The position numbers and the translations under genes are program-made. A stretch of 9,547 bases of DNA. Origin: Bacteroides sp. (GTDB lineage: Bacteria; Bacteroidota; Bacteroidia; Bacteroidales; Bacteroidaceae). Position 1 is the first letter of the stretch. Every line of letters begins with the position of its first letter. This document shows, piece by piece, positions 1 to 7,056 of the stretch. The stretch is from assembly GCA_030529405.1 (NCBI GenBank), contig JAUMWZ010000049.1, forward strand, positions 1 through 9,547, in the 5' to 3' direction. The notes under the pieces are model-generated. The model saw only the letters and a program-made list of their open reading frames with translations. It searched no databases and was not told the DNA's origin.

Positions 1-22
1 TCACATGTTATGTGGATTTTTT
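1..22 (+). terminator. Weak hairpin and T-run at the left edge, possible end of an upstream gene
   Basis: A short inverted repeat, CACAT at 2-6 and ATGTG at 10-14 around a GTT loop, is followed two bases later by six T residues (17-22). That is the layout of an intrinsic terminator for a plus-strand transcript entering from the left. The stem is only 5 bp, and the window edge cuts off anything that might extend it. In AT-rich DNA this could arise by chance, so the call is tentative. Confidence 0.28.
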
Positions 23-107
23 ATATGTAAACTCACATTTAGATAATAAAAAGTGTGGTCGTTGTCTTTTTAGAAAGGCGAGAGTGAGTTATTATGTCTT
101 TTTTATA

Positions 108-115
108 TACTTTTG
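108..115 (+). promoter_or_regulatory. Bacteroidota -7 promoter element of the DUF5020 gene
   Basis: TACTTTTG is an exact match to the Bacteroidota -7 consensus TAnnTTTG used by the primary sigma factor of this phylum. It lies 27 bases before the ATG at 143, so transcription would begin at about 120 and leave a leader of roughly 20 nt. I see no clean TTTG-type -33 element at the expected distance; the bases near 85-90 are only a poor match. The position also decides the start codon: an in-frame TTG at 113 overlaps this element and would lie upstream of the transcript. Confidence 0.6.
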
Positions 116-142
116 CGGAGAAAAACATTCTATTTTTACAGT

Positions 143-841
143 ATGAAAAGACTAAAACTTTTTTTTGTGGCATGCCTTGTGCTAGTGGCTGCTGCTAACG
201 TGAATGCGCAAAACATTCAGGTGCATTATGACTTTGGGCGTGCTTTCTACAAAGACTTATCGCTTAGACCTGTATTGACGACGACTGTGGAAAAGTTTCA
301 CCCTGATGCTTGGGGAAGCACTTTCTTCTTCGTAGATATGGACTACACATCTAACGGAATAAGCACTGCTTATTGGGAAATTGCTCGTGAATTGAAGTTT
401 TGGGACGGCCCATTCTCTGCTCACTTGGAATACAACGGTGGATTGACTAACGGTTTTTCATTCAACAACGCCTACCTGCTTGGTGCTACTTATTCGTATA
501 ACTCGGCAGACTTTTCTAAAGGATTTACATTGTCTGCAATGTATAAGCACATAGCTAAGGCAAGCGAGCCACATAGTGCGCAGGTTACAGGTACTTGGTA
601 TATGAATATGAAAGGTGGACTTTACACGTTCAGTGGATTTGTTGATCTTTGGAGAGAGAATAATAAAGTGATATTTCTTACTGAACCACAGTTTTGGGTA
701 AACCTAAATAAGCTAAGTGGTGTGAACGAGAAGTTCAACCTAAGTATTGGTACAGAAGTGGAATTAAGCAAGAACTTCGTAAACGGTGGCGACAAATTCT
801 ATGCTATACCTACTCTTGCTCTGAAGTGGACAATAAACTAA
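143..841 (+). CDS. DUF5020 family exported protein, probable outer-membrane beta-barrel
   Basis: A 232-residue protein of unknown precise function. Residues 1-22 form a Sec signal peptide: basic MKRLK, a hydrophobic core (about 6-18), and a VNA cleavage site before Q23. Cys11 is too early for a lipobox. The mature part opens with a motif, NIQVHYDFGRAFY, that I recognise from the DUF5020 family of Bacteroidales. It then runs as short strands rich in alternating aromatics (GSTFFFVDMDY, EYNGG, YLLGATYSY, YTFSGFVDLW, FYAIPTLALKW), as expected of a small outer-membrane barrel. DUF5020 resembles Tsx-like nucleoside channels in general pattern, but transport is inference here. The length fits the family. 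The start at ATG 143 is chosen over TTG 113 because the signal peptide begins there and the promoter overlaps the TTG. The gene is monocistronic and convergent with rnhB. Confidence 0.78.
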   Translation: MKRLKLFFVACLVLVAAANVNAQNIQVHYDFGRAFYKDLSLRPVLTTTVEKFHPDAWGSTFFFVDMDYTSNGISTAYWEIARELKFWDGPFSAHLEYNGGLTNGFSFNNAYLLGATYSYNSADFSKGFTLSAMYKHIAKASEPHSAQVTGTWYMNMKGGLYTFSGFVDLWRENNKVIFLTEPQFWVNLNKLSGVNEKFNLSIGTEVELSKNFVNGGDKFYAIPTLALKWTIN

Positions 842-853
842 GACACACAAATA

Positions 854-958
854 AAAAACATTCTGCCCATAGTTGTTGGTTGAAACACAAAAGATAGAAA
901 TATCAACTTTGAAACAAATTGCAAGAAAAAACGAACGATATATGGGCAGAATTATTTT
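854..958 (+). terminator. Long interrupted stem-loop just after the DUF5020 gene
   Basis: A perfect 12-bp inverted repeat pairs 860-871 (ATTCTGCCCATA) with 941-952 (TATGGGCAGAAT). Outside it, four A (854-857) can pair with four T (955-958) after a two-base mismatch. Inside it, 873-877 pairs with 934-938 (one G-U) and 879-881 pairs with 930-932. The apical part contains GATA-GAAA-TATC (893-904), a small hairpin with a GNRA-type loop. The structure starts 12 nt after the stop codon and ends in a T-rich run, so termination or 3'-end protection of the DUF5020 transcript is the simplest reading. The large loop is unusual for an intrinsic terminator. A structured small RNA or a decayed element with inverted ends is possible but unsupported; no target-site duplication is visible. 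Confidence 0.45.
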
Positions 959-987
959 GAGATAACAACATCACAAGTTGATGTATA

Positions 988-1027
988 AAATAATAGGCAC
1001 GCTAAATATTTACCGTGCCTATTATTT
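988..1027. terminator. Bidirectional intrinsic terminator between convergent genes
   Basis: A 14-bp uninterrupted stem pairs 988-1001 with 1014-1027. Its core is AATAGGCACG (992-1001) against CGTGCCTATT (1014-1023), with A-rich and T-rich flanks on the two sides that serve as U-tracts in either reading direction. The 12-nt loop contains the AT palindrome TAAATATTTA (1003-1012). It lies 18 nt beyond the rnhB stop codon and between two convergent genes, so it should end both the infB-to-rnhB transcript and any read-through from the DUF5020 gene. Confidence 0.85.
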
Positions 1028-1044
1028 ATATGTATATCTTATGT

Positions 1045-1650
1045 CTACTCAAATGGTATTTCGAGTTGAGAATCTCCTAAGAGATTGAACGATTTGCGAT
1101 GATATGGGCTTGCACCAAACTGCAATATTGCTGCGCGATGTGCTTTAGTAGGGTATCCTTTGTTCTTATCCCATGCGTACATTGGATATTCCTTGTGTAT
1201 GCTCATCATATAGTCGTCACGATATGTCTTAGCCAATATCGATGCTGCAGCTATTGACATAAACTTGGCATCTCCTTTCACAACCGTTGTGTGTGGTATG
1301 TCCGGATAAGGGATAAACCTATTTCCGTCTATAAGTAAGTGTTGCGGACGGACAGACAAAGCATCTACCGCACGGTGCATAGCTACAAAAGACGACTTCA
1401 AAATATTCATCTTGTCTATCTCTTCATGAGTAACCACTCCCACAGTATAGGCTATTGCGTCCTTTTCTATCTGCTCTCTAAGTTGATAGCGTTGTTTCTC
1501 TGTCAGCTTTTTCGAGTCATTTAACAACTCGTTCTTATAGTCTTTTGGCAAAATTACTGCTGCTGCAAAGACGTGACCAGCTAGACAACCCCTGCCAGCT
1601 TCATCACACCCAGCCTCAACTAATTGTTCGTTCAGATAGGGAGAAAGCAT
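1045..1650 (-). CDS. rnhB: Ribonuclease HII
   Basis: A cytoplasmic, metal-dependent endonuclease of 201 residues that cuts the RNA strand of RNA-DNA hybrids and starts removal of single ribonucleotides misincorporated into DNA. The family signature is clear: GCDEAGRGCLAG at 14-25 gives the first acidic pair D16 and E17, LLIDGN at 105-110 gives D108, and SIAAASILAKTYRD at 132-145 gives D145, completing the usual four acidic ligands. The conserved NDSKKLT (44-50) and GYPTKAH (165-171) are also present. The length is normal for RNase HII. The ATG at 1650 begins 4 nt after the sufS stop, so it is very likely co-transcribed with sufS and translated as the last gene of the unit; the terminator at 988-1027 follows. 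No functional link to iron-sulfur assembly is implied by the position. Nothing is missing or truncated. Confidence 0.96.
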   Translation of the reverse strand: MLSPYLNEQLVEAGCDEAGRGCLAGHVFAAAVILPKDYKNELLNDSKKLTEKQRYQLREQIEKDAIAYTVGVVTHEEIDKMNILKSSFVAMHRAVDALSVRPQHLLIDGNRFIPYPDIPHTTVVKGDAKFMSIAAASILAKTYRDDYMMSIHKEYPMYAWDKNKGYPTKAHRAAILQFGASPYHRKSFNLLGDSQLEIPFE

Positions 1651-1654
1651 AGTG

Positions 1655-2869
1655 TTAGAACATTTTAATCACACGTTCTATACCAGCGGCTAAGGCTTCT
1701 ACTTCAGACTTAGTATTGTAGACCGCAAAAGAAGCACGAGTTGTGCCGTCAATTCCAAATCGTTTCATCAGTGGTTGTGCACAGTGATGACCCGTACGAA
1801 CTGCTATTCCAAGTCTGTCTAATAATGTTCCTAAATCGAAATGATGAACACCTTCTATGACAAATGATATTACAGAAGAACGTTCTGATGCATTACCAAT
1901 GATACGAAGATTAGGTATTTGAGTGAGCAACGATAACGCATATTGAGTAAGCTCATGCTCATGTTTTGCGATGTTGTCTATACCTACCCTCTCAACAAAC
2001 TGCAATGCTCTCATCAACCCAGTAGTACCAACATAGTCGGGTGTACCGGCTTCAAACTTAAATGGTAGTTCGTTGAAAGTTGTTTTCTCAAACGTTACCG
2101 TCTTAATCATCTCTCCCCCACCTTGATATGGTGGCATCTTTTCGAGCCACTTTTCTTTGCCATAAAGCACACCAACACCAGTTGGTGCATAGACTTTATG
2201 TCCTGAGAAAACAAGGAAGTCTGCATCTAGGTCTTGAACATCTACCTTTGTGTGCGGAACAGATTGTGCCGCATCAACAAGGAAAGGTACGTTGTGCGAG
2301 TGTGCTATGTCAATCATCTCCTTGATAGGGTTTACTGTTCCTAGAACATTAGAAATGTGCATAACACTGACAAGCTTAGTCTTCTCACTAAACAGCTTTT
2401 TATACTCGTCAATCTGTATTTCCCCTTCATCAGTGATAGGTATAACACGCAATTTTATTCCTTTTCTTTGCTCAAGCAACTGCCAAGGAACTATGTTGCT
2501 GTGATGCTCCATTGTGGAAACAATGACCTCATCGTCAGCACTAAGGAATGCTTCGCCAAAACTGCTGGCTATAAGGTTTATGCTTTCAGTTGTGCCACGT
2601 GTGAAAATGATTTCTTCTGTCTTTGTAGCATTGATGAACTTACGCACCTCCTCACGTGATGCTTCGTGTAGTTCTGTTGCTTGTTGCGACAGATAGTGAA
2701 CCCCTCTGTGTACGTTAGAATTGACAGAGTAATACTCATCAACAATAGCTTCTACTACCGACTTTGGTTTTTGAGTTGTTGCACCATTGTCTAGGTATAT
2801 CAGTGGTTTGCCATACACCGTTCTTTCTAGTATAGGAAACTCTTTGCGTATATCATTTATATCTATCAT
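1655..2869 (-). CDS. sufS: SufS-type cysteine desulfurase
   Basis: A PLP-dependent group II cysteine desulfurase of 404 residues that takes sulfur from L-cysteine, leaving alanine, and carries it as an enzyme persulfide for SufBCD. Key residues are visible: EHHSN at 121-125 (cofactor-stacking His), VDAAQS at 198-203 (Asp199 and Gln202 for the PLP ring), FSGHKVYAPTG at 221-231 with Lys225 as the Schiff-base lysine, RTGHHCAQP at 358-366 with Cys363 as persulfide cysteine, and TTRASF at 376-381 with Arg378 for the substrate carboxylate. The length is typical. The start is the ATG at 2869; the TTG just before it is in frame but gives no conserved extension. Unlike its neighbours it is set off from sufD by 97 nt that are nearly all 22-bp repeats, so its initiation region consists of repeat sequence. 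No SufE or SufU partner is nearby. Confidence 0.96.
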   Translation of the reverse strand: MIDINDIRKEFPILERTVYGKPLIYLDNGATTQKPKSVVEAIVDEYYSVNSNVHRGVHYLSQQATELHEASREEVRKFINATKTEEIIFTRGTTESINLIASSFGEAFLSADDEVIVSTMEHHSNIVPWQLLEQRKGIKLRVIPITDEGEIQIDEYKKLFSEKTKLVSVMHISNVLGTVNPIKEMIDIAHSHNVPFLVDAAQSVPHTKVDVQDLDADFLVFSGHKVYAPTGVGVLYGKEKWLEKMPPYQGGGEMIKTVTFEKTTFNELPFKFEAGTPDYVGTTGLMRALQFVERVGIDNIAKHEHELTQYALSLLTQIPNLRIIGNASERSSVISFVIEGVHHFDLGTLLDRLGIAVRTGHHCAQPLMKRFGIDGTTRASFAVYNTKSEVEALAAGIERVIKMF

Positions 2870-2874
2870 CAAGA

Positions 2875-2962
2875 CTATATATTATCAACTTCACAGCTAT
2901 ATATAGTCTACTTCTAAACTATATATAATCTGCATCACAACTGTATATCGTTTATCTGGCTA
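2875..2962. repeat. Array A: four degenerate 22-bp tandem repeats between sufD and sufS
   Basis: Four consecutive units, 2875-2896, 2897-2918, 2919-2940 and 2941-2962, keep an exact 22-bp register. On the plus strand the first three each begin CTATATAT, have C at unit position 15 and A at position 21; the fourth begins CTGTATATCG and is more diverged. The array fills 88 of the 97 bases between the sufD stop and the sufS ATG, ending 5 bases from that ATG. It has no spacers of constant length and no near-identical repeats, so it is not a CRISPR array. It shows no coding potential and no recognisable promoter. It shares its consensus with array B at 7207-7316. Function unknown. Confidence 0.8.
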
Positions 2963-2966
2963 CATT

Positions 2967-4310
2967 CTATGAATGAAGTGAGCACTCTTTGCAACGTGAA
3001 AGTTCGCCCCTAAATCTTCTCTCAACAAGTAAGTGAAGGCGATCTCTGAGTGCATCTATCTTTATGCTGTCAATAACCTCATTGACAAAGGCAAACATAA
3101 GAAGAAGTCTGGCTTCTTTCTCTGCAATTCCCCTTGCACGCATATAGAACAGAGCCTTCTCGTCTAATTGTCCTATCGTTGCACCGTGAGAACATTTAAC
3201 ATCGTCAGCATATATTTCAAGTTGCGGTTGAGTAAACATCTTCGCCTCACGAGATGCACATAAGTTTCTGTTTGTCTGTTGCGAATTTGTGTTTTGAGCA
3301 TCTTTATCTACCAAAACCAAGCCCGCAAAGGCTCCAACCGCCTCATCATTAAGAACATACTTATATAGTTCGTTGCTGGTACAGTTAGGCACTTTATGTT
3401 CAATTGTGGTATTGTTGTCCACATGTTGCTTTTTGTCTGCAATCACAGCTCCATACATATCTACATGCGACCCTTCACCGTCAAGACACACCTCAACACA
3501 GTTTCTTGTCAGACCGTTATGCAGTGTAATTCCATTTAATAGAACATTGCTATCTGATTTCTGATTAACGTATGTGTTGCTTATCTTAGTGTTCCTTTCG
3601 TGTGTTTCTTCAAGCTCGTACATATCGAACTTAGCATTCTTGCCAACATATATCTCAACAACTTGAGTTGTAAGGAAGTTTACATTGTCAATAGCATGGT
3701 CACAGATGAGAAGTTTAGCTTCTGCACAGTCTTCAATAACTATGACCAACCTCCTGTTTACCATCAAATCTACATTAGAACGTAGAAGGTTTACAAGTTG
3801 AATAGGCTTTTCTATCACGACATTCTTAGGTACATACAACAACACTCCATCTTGAACAAAAGCTGTATTAAAGGCTGTTATCCCGTCTTTTGAGGTGTCT
3901 GCCAAATTACCGTAATATTTGCTTACAAGTTCAGGATTAGTGATTGACAACTCTCTTAAAGAGCCAAGAATTACGCCATTAGGTAGGTCAGCAAGGCTGT
4001 TGTCTTTAGAATAGAAACTGTCATTAACAATGAAGAAGTTCATTGTATTCATGTTGTGCACATCACACTGAAACTCTGCCAGCTGACTGATAGGTATATT
4101 GAGTCTGTTCAGATTTAGACCGTAATCTCTTTCAAAGCTCCTTGAGATGTCAGTATACTTGTATTTCTCTTCTCTCTTAGTAGGCAGACCGAGAGTTTTG
4201 AAGTCATCGAAAGCCTTAGCACGCTTTGAATTTATGACATCAGAACTATTCTTAAAGATTATATTCTCTGCCTTTTGAAAGAGTTCTATATATTCTTTTT
4301 CTACACTCAT
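2967..4310 (-). CDS. sufD: Fe-S cluster assembly scaffold protein SufD
   Basis: A cytoplasmic 447-residue subunit of the SufBC2D scaffold, in which SufD pairs with SufB to form the interface where the nascent cluster is built. The amino-terminal helical part contains the conserved PTKREEKYKYTD (43-54). A right-handed beta-helix core follows. The carboxy-terminal motif VKCSHGATIG (371-380) carries Cys373 and His375, in the place of E. coli SufD Cys358 and His360. The helical end includes FYMRARGI (388-395) and RRFRGELSRC (431-440). The tail finishes CKECSLHS, adding a CxxC pair (440 and 443). The start is the ATG at 4310, 7 nt after the sufC stop; the upstream in-frame TTG at 4328 overlaps sufC and adds only six unconserved residues. 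Tight spacing to sufC supports joint translation. A 97-nt repeat array follows before sufS. Confidence 0.94.
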   Translation of the reverse strand: MSVEKEYIELFQKAENIIFKNSSDVINSKRAKAFDDFKTLGLPTKREEKYKYTDISRSFERDYGLNLNRLNIPISQLAEFQCDVHNMNTMNFFIVNDSFYSKDNSLADLPNGVILGSLRELSITNPELVSKYYGNLADTSKDGITAFNTAFVQDGVLLYVPKNVVIEKPIQLVNLLRSNVDLMVNRRLVIVIEDCAEAKLLICDHAIDNVNFLTTQVVEIYVGKNAKFDMYELEETHERNTKISNTYVNQKSDSNVLLNGITLHNGLTRNCVEVCLDGEGSHVDMYGAVIADKKQHVDNNTTIEHKVPNCTSNELYKYVLNDEAVGAFAGLVLVDKDAQNTNSQQTNRNLCASREAKMFTQPQLEIYADDVKCSHGATIGQLDEKALFYMRARGIAEKEARLLLMFAFVNEVIDSIKIDALRDRLHLLVERRFRGELSRCKECSLHS

Positions 4311-4317
4311 TACTGTA

Positions 4318-5070
4318 TTACTCTCCAAGTTCTTTTTTAATCCAATCGTAACCCTTCTCTTCCAGCTCCAAAGCCAACTCTGGTCCAGCTGTTTTCACTA
4401 TTCTTCCGTTGTATAACACATGAACAACGTCAGGCTTAATGTAGTCTAACAGTCTTTGATAGTGAGTAATAACAATAGTACTTGTATCTTTAGTCTTGAG
4501 CTTGTTTACACCTTCTGCAACAATACGCAAAGCATCAATATCAAGTCCAGAGTCTGTCTCGTCAAGGATACTTAAACGTGGTTCTAACATTGCCATTTGA
4601 AATATTTCATTACGTTTCTTCTCACCCCCAGAGAAACCTTCGTTTACTGAGCGGTTAGCCAATTTATTGTCAAGCTCTACAACCTCTCTCTTTTCTCTCA
4701 TTAGCTTAAGAAACTCGCTGGCTGTTAAAGCTGGCAGACCTTTATATTTACGTTGCTCATTGACCGCAGCACGCATAAAATTGACCATACTAACACCTGG
4801 TATTTCCACAGGATATTGGAAACTAAGAAATATACCCTCGTGACTTCTGTCCTCAGGGCTTAGTTCTAGCAAGTCTTTTCCTAAGAATTCAACACTTCCT
4901 TTAGTTACTTCAAACGCCGGATTACCTACAAGTACCGAAGAAAGTGTACTCTTTCCTGAGCCATTTGGTCCCATTATAGCATGCACTTCTCCTGGTTTAA
5001 CTTCTAGGTTGATACCTTTCAATATTTCTTTGCCATTTATGCTGGCGTGTAAATCTTTTATATGTAACAT
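4318..5070 (-). CDS. sufC: Fe-S cluster assembly ATPase SufC
   Basis: A 250-residue cytoplasmic ABC-type ATPase that dimerises on SufB and SufD and drives the shape change needed for cluster assembly; it is not a transporter despite the fold. All ABC motifs are present: Walker A GPNGSGKST at 34-42, Q-loop Gln85 in SFQYP, signature FSGGEKKR at 146-153, Walker B with LSILDE (167-172 region, Glu171 after Asp170), D-loop SGLD at 174-177, and switch His203 in ITHYQ. The EKKR form of the signature is typical of SufC. The start is the ATG at 5070, giving the usual MLxIKDLHA opening; a GTG at 5103 in the same frame would overlap the end of sufB and add residues unlike the family. The leader between sufB and this ATG is strongly A-rich on the coding strand. 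Confidence 0.96.
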   Translation of the reverse strand: MLHIKDLHASINGKEILKGINLEVKPGEVHAIMGPNGSGKSTLSSVLVGNPAFEVTKGSVEFLGKDLLELSPEDRSHEGIFLSFQYPVEIPGVSMVNFMRAAVNEQRKYKGLPALTASEFLKLMREKREVVELDNKLANRSVNEGFSGGEKKRNEIFQMAMLEPRLSILDETDSGLDIDALRIVAEGVNKLKTKDTSTIVITHYQRLLDYIKPDVVHVLYNGRIVKTAGPELALELEEKGYDWIKKELGE

Positions 5071-5092
5071 TGTTTTCTTTTTTTCTTTAATA
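5071..5092 (-). promoter_or_regulatory. A-rich translation initiation leader of sufC
   Basis: The 22 nt between the sufB stop and the sufC ATG read, on the coding strand, as an almost pure A/G run (AAAGAAAAAAAGAAAACA before the ATG). No Shine-Dalgarno GGAGG is present. A-rich leaders just before the start codon are characteristic of Bacteroidota, which rely little on Shine-Dalgarno pairing. This supports the ATG at 5070 as the real start rather than the upstream GTG. Confidence 0.45.
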
Positions 5093-6547
5093 TTATCCCA
5101 CACTACCTTCTAACGAAACTGATAATAGTTTTTGTGCTTCCACTGCAAACTCCATAGGTAGTTTGTTAAGCACCTCCTTGGCATATCCGTTTACTATCAG
5201 CCCAACAGCATCTTCTGTAGATATACCTCGTTGATTGCAGTAGAATATTTGGTCTTCACTTATCTTGCTAGTTGTAGCTTCGTGTTCCACAACTGCTGTA
5301 TTGTTTCTGATATCCATATATGGGAATGTGTGCGCACCACACTTATTTCCCAGCAACAGAGAGTCGCACTGACTGTAATTTCGTGCATTGTCTGCTTTCT
5401 CAGCTACCTTAACTAGTCCTCGATATGAGTTCTCACTAAATCCAGCTGATATACCCTTACTAACAATAGTACTGCTTGTGTTCTTGCCAAGATGTATCAT
5501 CTTAGTTCCTGTGTCTGCTTGTTGGAAGTTGTTTGTCACTGCCACTGAATAGAATTCTGCTGTTGAATTGTCTCCAGTTAATATACAAGATGGATATTTC
5601 CATGTTATTGCTGAGCCTGTTTCCACTTGTGTCCATGAAAGTTTGCTGTCTACACCTTTGCAGTTGCCACGCTTTGTTACAAAGTTATATACTCCTCCTT
5701 TACCTTCCGCATCACCTGGATACCAGTTCTGAACGGTGCTATATTTCACCTCAGCTCTATCGTGTACAACAATTTCTACTATTGCAGCGTGAAGTTGATT
5801 CTCATCTCTGCTCGGAGCAGTACAGCCTTCTAGGTATGAAACATAAGAATCGTCATCTGCCACAATAAGTGTACGTTCAAACTGACCTGTATTGCGTGCG
5901 TTGATACGGAAATATGTAGAAAGTTCCATTGGACATCTAACTCCTTTTGGAACATATACAAATGAGCCGTCAGAGAACACTGCCGAGTTCAGTGCGGCAA
6001 AGAAGTTGTCGCGATAGCCTACTACAGAACCCATGTATTTTCTTACCAAGTCAGGGTGTTCTTTTACTGCCTCGCTGAACGAGCAGAATATAATCCCCTT
6101 TTCCATCAACGTTTCTTTGAATGTTGTTTTAACAGACACAGAGTCCATAACTGCATCTACTGCTATTCCACTCAAAGCCATTCTTTCTTCCAATGGTATA
6201 CCTAGTTTGTCGAAAGTCTTCAATAGCTCAGGGTCTACCTCATCTAGGCTCTTAGGCCCGTCTTTCTTTTTCGTTGGGTCTGCATAATAAGAAATAGATT
6301 GATAGTCTATTTCCGGGATATTGAGGTGGGGCCATTTTGGCATTTCAAGCGTAAGCCAATGTCTGTACGCCTTTAGTCTGAATTCTAGTAGCCACTCAGG
6401 TTCTTCCTTCTTAGAAGATATTAGTCTAATTACGTCTTCATTGAGTCCTGTTTCTATAATCTCAGTCTCTATGTCAGAAGTGAAGCCGTATTTATACTTT
6501 TCCTTAGTTAATTCTTTTACGTATTTATTTGGTTCGTATTCTTGCAT
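5093..6547 (-). CDS. sufB: Fe-S cluster assembly scaffold protein SufB
   Basis: The 484-residue main scaffold subunit of SufBC2D, cytoplasmic, which receives persulfide sulfur from the desulfurase system. The amino-terminal region has the family pattern YKYGF (18-22), PEWLLEFRLKAYRHW (50-64) and PEIDYQSISYY (78-88). The beta-helix core contains KGVRCPMELSTYFRIN (201-216), YLEGCTAP (238-245) and WYPGDAEGKGGVYNFVTKRG (275-294). Likely cluster-building residues are present: Cys394 in YSQCDSLL and His422-Glu423 in EHEATTSK, which by motif alignment from memory match E. coli SufB Cys405, His433 and Glu434. Cys242 probably matches Cys254. The gene begins 2 nt after the cvpA stop, so the two are probably translationally coupled, and sufC follows after 22 nt. 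Length and motifs are normal, with no interruption. Confidence 0.97.
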   Translation of the reverse strand: MQEYEPNKYVKELTKEKYKYGFTSDIETEIIETGLNEDVIRLISSKKEEPEWLLEFRLKAYRHWLTLEMPKWPHLNIPEIDYQSISYYADPTKKKDGPKSLDEVDPELLKTFDKLGIPLEERMALSGIAVDAVMDSVSVKTTFKETLMEKGIIFCSFSEAVKEHPDLVRKYMGSVVGYRDNFFAALNSAVFSDGSFVYVPKGVRCPMELSTYFRINARNTGQFERTLIVADDDSYVSYLEGCTAPSRDENQLHAAIVEIVVHDRAEVKYSTVQNWYPGDAEGKGGVYNFVTKRGNCKGVDSKLSWTQVETGSAITWKYPSCILTGDNSTAEFYSVAVTNNFQQADTGTKMIHLGKNTSSTIVSKGISAGFSENSYRGLVKVAEKADNARNYSQCDSLLLGNKCGAHTFPYMDIRNNTAVVEHEATTSKISEDQIFYCNQRGISTEDAVGLIVNGYAKEVLNKLPMEFAVEAQKLLSVSLEGSVG

Positions 6548-6549
6548 TT

Positions 6550-7056
6550 TTATTGCTTTAATATATTCTCTTTAGTGTATTTAGCAGCATCGTCTATCGC
6601 ACTGCTTGTTATATTACCTATGCTATTGTATAACAACGATTGTTCTTTAATTGTTTTCTTAATTATTCTATTGTCTTTGTCCAACCAATTAACCCCTAAT
6701 ATGGCAAAGCTGGTTATCAGAAGGTATATGCCCAAGCCTAAAAGTCCACCTAGCAGTTTGTTCAAAAAGCCAAGACCTACGTAAGATATCAATTTAGTCA
6801 GCATCTTGCCGATAAAAGAAAGCAAAAGCCAAGTAGCTATAAATATTATTACAAATGATGCTATTGAGGCGAAAGTCTTTTCTTCAGTTAGATTTTGGAG
6901 CATATATTCTGTCAGCAAGGGGCTACATGTTTTTGCCGCCAAGTATGACACTAATGCACCAAATATAGTGGTAGACTGGAACACAAAACCCTGCGTATAG
7001 CCTCTTATAAATCCAAAAACTAGGATTGCAATTATAACTATATCAAGTAAATTCAT
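6550..7056 (-). CDS. cvpA: CvpA family inner-membrane protein
   Basis: A 168-residue integral membrane protein. It opens with NLLDIVIIAILVFGFIRGYTQG (positions 2-23), where the LD near the start and the FIRGYTQGF stretch are the CvpA family signature. Four hydrophobic segments are visible, at about 3-17, 24-42, 62-84 and 100-121, followed by a polar carboxy-terminal tail (about 125-168) rich in K, E and S. CvpA was named for colicin V production in E. coli. Its biochemical role is unsettled, with reported links to envelope stress and bile-salt tolerance in enterobacteria. Here it lies between infB and sufB, ending 2 nt before the sufB ATG, so it is part of the suf transcript. The ATG at 7056 follows directly after an in-frame TAA. 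Membrane topology is predicted by eye only. Confidence 0.9.
   Translation of the reverse strand: MNLLDIVIIAILVFGFIRGYTQGFVFQSTTIFGALVSYLAAKTCSPLLTEYMLQNLTEEKTFASIASFVIIFIATWLLLSFIGKMLTKLISYVGLGFLNKLLGGLLGLGIYLLITSFAILGVNWLDKDNRIIKKTIKEQSLLYNSIGNITSSAIDDAAKYTKENILKQ

Noticed and set aside
21..42. A possible further copy of the 22-bp repeat near the left edge (TATATG followed by CTCACATTTAG)
   Set aside because: It needs a one-base insertion and matches only about 14 of 21 positions, which is not convincing in such AT-rich sequence, and it is not tandem.
34..57. Hairpin CACATTT / AAGTGTG upstream of the DUF5020 promoter as an operator or second terminator
   Set aside because: It has one wobble pair and a 10-nt AT-rich loop, with no T-run directly after it and no conserved operator pattern.
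113..142. Ten-codon upstream extension of the DUF5020 gene from a TTG
   Set aside because: The TTG overlaps the -7 promoter element, and the ATG at 143 begins a normal signal peptide.
860..952. Miniature inverted-repeat transposable element with 12-bp ends
   Set aside because: No flanking direct duplication is visible, the inner sequence also pairs, and the position right after a stop codon suits an RNA structure better.
2875..2962. CRISPR array
   Set aside because: Units are contiguous and degenerate, with no constant repeat alternating with unique spacers, and no cas genes are present.
5533..5868. 111-codon plus-strand frame inside sufB
   Set aside because: It is fully antisense to conserved SufB core motifs and its leucine- and serine-rich composition is typical of a shadow frame.
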